A DNA stretch of 64,000 nucleotides from positions 12,329,831-12,393,830 of the forward strand of contig CM066914.1 in the NCBI GenBank assembly GCA_033964015.1, given 5' to 3'. The notes beneath the pieces are model-generated. The model ran no database searches. It was not told the origin of the DNA and saw only the letters and a program-made list of their open reading frames with translations. This document shows, one piece after another, positions 59,501 through 64,000 of this stretch. Every line of letters begins with the position of its first letter. Within the stretch, counting starts at the first letter, position 1. Position numbers and translations under genes: made by a program. This DNA comes from Scolanthus callimorphus. Its lineage: Eukaryota; Cnidaria; Anthozoa; Actiniaria; Edwardsiidae.

Positions 59501-60260
59501 GATGCATCCAAGAGATAACCAGGAAATGTCCGCGCCTTAAAAAACTCTTCCTCACTGCCATACGGTAAGCTTCGCAGATGTCCGTCATCTGTATAAGCAG
59601 TTTGAAAATCCTTCTCTTACTCTTGTGCTATATTTCGCGTTTGCAAAGAGCAACCCGGCTTATCGCCAATCTGTTTGTCTTCATTTCTCTAATTCCGAAG
59701 TCATTTATTGTTTGCAGCTCGGTTAGTGATCTCGATGTAGCGGCAGTTGCAGAAAACTGTTGTGGTATAGAGCAGCTCGATATATTAGGGACGTCACTCG
59801 TGACGCCTGCTACTGTGAGAAGGTGAGATATTCCAGAACTAAATGGTTTTAATTTGAACGAAAAGGTTTAAATCGCCATAGTAACGCTTTGCAAAAAGCG
59901 GTTGCACTGTAAAGTTGCGGCATCGCCGAAATTTGTGTGCCTCGGACACACAAAATGTTTCTTGTCTTGCGAAGAAACAATCTCTGTCCCGGCTACAAAT
60001 TTGTTGCGCGCGCGTCTAAACCGGGAAACACGAAGGAGACCTGTTTCCAGCAACTTCTGTCCTTGTTCAGCCAGGCCCTTTAGTTAGGAGTAAATCCAAG
60101 TCTTTCTTTCTTAACCAGAGTCTTATCGAAGTGTACCAGGTTGATCTTTGTCGATTTGTCCTTCTGTAACAAACTCACCAAGCCATTTGTCGAGGAGCTA
60201 CGGCAAGTCCATCCCAAGATCGCATTCAAGAAGAGCTTTGTAACTGATGCGAAGGAGTAA
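53511..60260 (+). CDS. FBXL4: F-box and leucine-rich repeat protein 4
   Basis: Fifteen exons: 53511-53672, 53787-53886, 55483-55621, 55772-55864, 56032-56290, 56772-56842, 56931-57000, 57331-57440, 57687-57796, 58308-58437, 58523-58615, 58728-58834, 59478-59564, 59718-59822 and 60119-60260; about 592 residues against 621 in human. The N-terminal discoidin-like region has RTYGGWWQLAPS, IHVLETYNPGAVVRIL and YYTELDAIEL. The F-box begins at NGFFDILP and runs through SEVISLIFSHLELTDL to LDLQPYW. Leucine-rich repeats follow (LDLSSC, LNLGAC, LDLWR, QLDILGT, VDLSFC) and the protein ends near FKKSF. Family knowledge: FBXL4 is a mitochondrial outer-membrane SCF subunit that limits BNIP3/NIX mitophagy. 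No presequence like the vertebrate one is seen, so an alternative upstream start may exist. Exon 12 lacks one base in the G run at 58777-58779; one more G restores a family-like DGVFSLACGC. Confidence 0.96.
54195..54315. repeat. Tandem 65-bp duplication with CACGTG boxes in FBXL4 intron 2
   Basis: Two copies of GGGCCCGCAAAAGGT, GTTTATGATTGGATGA and GATCACGTGACTCGCAAAGG. Each has a TCACGTGA E-box (54236-54243 and 54298-54305), a sequence compatible with bHLH-ZIP factors. Confidence 0.6.
57065..57285. mobile_element. MITE, CCAACCTCGTCCCCAGG family, copy 2
   Basis: Ends CAACCTTGTCCCCAGGGTCT and GACCCTATGGATGAGGTTG, with the conserved interior GTGACTCAGCCTCCCCCAG. It is the relative of the nested element at 13593-13818, here in an FBXL4 intron. 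Confidence 0.8.
58987..59288. mobile_element. MITE, TGGGCAGTC family, copy 2
   Basis: Tips TGGGCAGTCGC and CGACTGCCCA. The interior has repeated CCACCCTGGAATTCC words and a 19-base C tract (59007-59025). The Trp/Val-rich open frame inside is an artefact of the repeats. Confidence 0.8.
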
Positions 60261-60542
60261 CTAGCGAACTTGAGGTTTTCCAAACATTAGTATTACTATT
60301 ATTTTAAGGGAACTCATTTTGTAGATATTTTTAATTTTGATACTTTTTCATGAGAATGATGAGAGGAAAAAATGAGCTGGAATCAGAAATCCAATTAGAC
60401 TGAGGTCGGGGATGTTCATTCACTTTGGTAAATGTGCTGGTCACAGTTTTACCCCACAGAGCGTCAAAGGGGTGTCAAAGGGTGTATACAAATATTTCAA
60501 TTCAATCATAATCCAATTGCCAACATTTTAATTGTACGTATT

Positions 60543-60548
60543 AATAAA
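60543..60548 (+). terminator. FBXL4 polyadenylation signal
   Basis: AATAAA 283 bases after the FBXL4 stop; further AATAAA words follow near 60594 and 60607. Confidence 0.5.
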
Positions 60549-60995
60549 TTCCAAATACTGCATTATCACAAACGGGATGTTATGGAAGGTTGTAATAAAT
60601 TCCGTTAATAAATAAAATATAATTGTCACACCTTTATATTCCTGTACTGTCAGTCTGTTCTGTTTATATTTGTGCCATCTTGGGAAACCTATAATAGTTC
60701 TTCTTCCTTACAACCTCACCTCCTTCGTATGAAGATTCTTGTGAGGGAACGCTGGGGACTGGGACTCCAAAAATGTCGTTCTGTTCTGTCAAAATGTGTT
60801 TATGGTATAGAGCAAATTTCAAGTGAACGCAAAAGATCAACTACACCTTGGTCATAAAAGAGAGAAATTACAAATTGCTGTATGTTAGGTTGACGGAAAA
60901 ATACGACCAATGAAAGTAATCGCAAATAAAATATTTTAGACACTCATCTGAAACTCGCTCTAAACGATATCGTATTCTGAATATTACAAAGAACC

Positions 60996-61001
60996 TTTAT
61001 T
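60996..61001 (-). terminator. CRNKL1 polyadenylation signal
   Basis: AATAAA on the minus strand, 265 bases after the CRNKL1 stop; a second one lies near 61103-61108. The FBXL4 and CRNKL1 3' ends therefore converge within about 0.5 kb. Confidence 0.45.
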
Positions 61002-61265
61002 ACCGGCATATCATGGATCTGTACTGTACAATGCGTGTCACAAGGTACCAAGTCTTTGCCTGCCCGTAAAAATCAATGTTACAAAAGTGATTCTATGGAG
61101 GTTTTATTTTGCATAGCATCATTTGCAGCACTATTTACAATAGCAATTTATGGTATGAGACCTCCACAAACTGCCTGCTTTGCCTTGGTATTTTGAAATA
61201 ACTGCATTTTTCATGAAGCAGCCTTCACGGCATAGAGACTTGTGGCATAGAGACTTGTGCTTGAA

Positions 61266-63920
61266 CTACTGTTTTTGTTTTTCCTTCCACATCTTGGCCA
61301 TCTGTAGTAGTTTGAAGTTCGGCAGGTTCGTGTCATCGTCTGGGAAAATATAGTCGTAATATTCTTCCCAACCCTCGTCCGTCTGTGAATGTAAAATGAA
61401 ATATTGTTTGACAAGCAGTAACCTTTGACACATTTTTTCGAATTTTCTAGAAAGAAGGCAAACACAGTTTTTAGCGTATACAGTAATGCAATTCCAAAAA
61501 GTCCGCCTTCAGCAGCATTTTTTGGGAAGAGAAAATAACCATGAAAAACGCAAGCAGCTCTCCAACAGTATTTGACAAAGCTAAAAAAACATATCGCCAC
61601 ACACTACCGCCTGTCTACTGTTAATATTTATTGCATAAATAGTTTTGGTGAAAACTCGCTAGGTGAATCATTTTGGTGACGGAGCATATCCTGATATTTA
61701 ATCCTTACCCCATCGTCCGCCTGAAGTTTTCTCCTCCTCTTCACACGCCGTGGCATTTTGGTTTTCAATCTAGACTGACTTGCTTCGTCACCGGCCGAGT
61801 CCTAAAAAGCAAGCAAAAAATAATAATCGATGTATTACTATATCGAACACTATATTATTGAACACAATATGCTGAGAAAATCACCCAAATTGTATTCGAT
61901 ATCATTAACCTTTCGTATCCCCTTCCCGAAACCCACTATAGGATTACAGGAGAGGGGCAAAATAAGTTCCTCCTACTATGTAAATTTTCTCGCCCTTTTA
62001 CCCAATATTGTAAAGCAAGTATTGATTGGCCTTTGACCAAACGTAGCTGTTTGGCGTTATTCATCAATGTTTACCTCAAATTCTTTCCAGGATTCGAGTA
62101 GCATTACTCGCTCTTCTTTGTTCTCGGTAGCCTGGAGTTTCTTGTCTGCTCGCGTGTAAATGTTCCTGGGAAGACACAAGGCAATGCACCCATCAAGTAA
62201 ACAAGAGAACGTTTTATTGTGCCATGCAGGATTACCTTGATTGCAGCACTGCGCTATGTTGTAGGGGGCCTAACTTCTAAGTATTCCAGTTCCATTGATC
62301 AAAACATTTACAAACAGGGCCAAAGCAAGGTGAAGATTATGGAGTGCTTTATTATTATTTTTTTAATTATAATAAGAATGTTGGACATGTGTTGCAAAAT
62401 TTTGAATATTTTGAGAGCGATCCCTAGGCCCCGGCCTTGAACAGGAACAAGAAATGGTTTTTCGAGCTTACCTTGCTTGTTCTACACAGCCTTCGATCCC
62501 AGTGGCTACCTCAAACTGTGCATAGCTTATCCAGACCTAACGTTCAGTAATAAAAGAAACATTCATTTTAAAAAAGCGCGCTCTAAGGTCTATGGTACCT
62601 AAATAGACGCCTTCACTGGCCCAAAATACGCTATCCTAACGTCATAATTGGTACACCTGTGGTGAGCATCCGGGACATCTGATGACAAACCTTGACATGG
62701 TTGGTGCGCTTGAGTAACCTCTCGTACAGGTCACGTGTTCGGTCGTACTCTTCTTGGTTGATCTCAAAATCAATGTATGCTTTCCACAGAACCTGCACCA
62801 GGAAACACAAAAACAACTATAATACAAGGGCCGCGGATCATGCGTTCAAGTGGTGGGGCTGATAAGGAAGAATGTATCACGAAATACTAGTAGGACTAAA
62901 TACAAGAAATGTATGACAATTTCTGGAAAAGTGGTGGGCTATAGCCCTACCAGCCCCTCCCCCTCCGCGGCCCCTGTAATATAAGGGTTACACGCCGGGG
63001 CGAGGCCCCAGTCAAAACGGTTGAATGGACATCATTTCAAGATTTCTCAACATTAGAGCTAATGAAGATTGGACGCGCAATATGATAAAGCAGATTTCAC
63101 AAAATACGAAACTACGGGGTTCATTCCTGGTAACCACAATCCAAAGGCAACTTTAATTTAGTTCTCTACGCAAGATACGCCTTTGGTGTGATTCTAGGCA
63201 AAAGAGAAATAGTGACTCCCAGATCCAGTGATCCGCGAGCAATTATCAAGCAAGATGAGATGAGATAAGGCATCTTACAAAGTACTAAAAATTTGGTTTC
63301 CACAGTACCTCGGGCATGTCTAGCAGAGGCTGGGCGACGGCCAACTCAAACACACCACGCGCCCTGTCCACATCACCAAGTACGGATTCCAGTTCTGCGT
63401 ACTGAAATAAAATCCATAATTTACCAGCTACAAAACGCTGCTTGTGTTTTAAATAGTACTAAGTTGTGAAATGGTTTAATTCCACGCCTTTGCTAAATAT
63501 CCTCAAAGGCATATAAGGGTTGGAGTGTCTTATCATGCAGAGTGGAGCGAAGGGTTTTACAAATTAGGAGCATGAAAAACAGGGAACGGTTTTCCAATGG
63601 GACTTTTATGGGATGCAAGGTAGTGGGGACAGGGTTTTGACAAGTGAAATAAGCTTATACTTTTTTTAACGAGAAGTGACCATTTCTACCCCCAAAAGGC
63701 AGAAAGCGTTGAGGAAACATTAGGCACAGTTCTATGAGAAGACAAATTTCGGGTCTGCTGTGTCAAGACAGTGAACGTTATTAAGGACTGTTCGTTAATA
63801 GTAAAGGGTGTAGTCACTCCCAGCATTGTATTTGCTTACCTTGACCCATGTGGTACAGTTAGCGGGGTTGAACTGAAGGAACTTTTCATATATTTTTCTG
63901 CATCTATCGAATTCTCTGAG
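61266..63920 (-). CDS. CRNKL1: Crooked neck-like protein 1, C-terminal part
   Basis: Seven exons from high to low: 63920-63840, 63401-63309, 62792-62691, 62536-62472, 62165-62075, 61801-61709 and 61382-61266 (stop TAG at 61268-61266). All phases agree. The upstream exons lie beyond the window, so the gene is partial at its 5' side. The visible part encodes about 214 residues: the last HAT (half-a-TPR) repeats, e.g. [42 protein letters not shown] and [13 protein letters not shown] basic stretch ([16 protein letters not shown]) and the conserved end [12 protein letters not shown]...AKMWK follow. Family knowledge: CRNKL1 (yeast Clf1) is a scaffold of the Prp19-associated NineTeen complex in activated spliceosomes. 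It faces FBXL4 tail-to-tail. Confidence 0.97.
62825..62976. mobile_element. MITE with CAAGGGCCGCGG ends in CRNKL1
   Basis: Inverted tips ACAAGGGCCGCGG and CCGCGGCCCCTGT with TA outside each, inside the CRNKL1 intron between 62792 and 63309. The interior has GTGGTGGGGCT/TGGTGGGCTATAGCC words. Confidence 0.65.
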
Positions 63921-64000
63921 CTGAAAATTGACAAAAGGCTTGATAAGAAAGTAACAGTAATCTCGGCTATTACATACTTTCAACATGTTTGTACAGCTCA

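Overview
The window is animal nuclear DNA, most likely from an anthozoan cnidarian such as a stony coral. This lineage call is inference: every recognisable gene is a metazoan orthologue with many short exons and GT-AG introns, the spacers are AT-rich, and the non-coding DNA is crowded with small inverted-repeat transposons, minisatellites and pure C tracts. There is no operon, no bacterial gene and no CRISPR array.

Layout. (1) 1-20 kb: a minus-strand tandem-C2 (synaptotagmin-like) gene, coding exons 1068-6432, with a probable untranslated exon at 11330-11478. Its upstream region holds several MITE families, one nested inside another. (2) 20-30 kb: gene-poor. It contains a 1.25-kb foldback transposon (21751-22995) with 7-bp target duplications, a Tc1-type MITE, a dispersed repeat array and a 1-kb minisatellite. 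(3) 30.2-36.5 kb: UBE2Z, plus strand, seven exons. (4) 37.6-41.9 kb: two adjacent plus-strand genes that I do not recognise. Each is a one-exon transmembrane segment spliced to a Ser/Arg-rich cytosolic tail, and they share a tail motif, so they look like a tandem-duplicated novel family. (5) 42.9-53.2 kb: TFIP11, minus strand, 27 exons. (6) 53.5-60.3 kb: FBXL4, plus strand, 15 exons, head-to-head with TFIP11 across a 314-bp bidirectional promoter. (7) 61.3-64.0 kb: the C-terminal part of CRNKL1, minus strand, tail-to-tail with FBXL4 and running off the window.

How the genes relate. TFIP11 and CRNKL1 are both spliceosome proteins. UBE2Z (an E2) and FBXL4 (an F-box receptor) belong to the ubiquitin system. 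The C2 protein and the two novel proteins are predicted single-pass membrane proteins. No shared pathway is implied by the order.

Caution. Three conserved genes each need exactly one extra base to keep frame: UBE2Z exon 2, the TFIP11 exon 15/16 junction and FBXL4 exon 12. Two of these lie in short homopolymers. That pattern fits residual assembly indels better than three independent pseudogenes.
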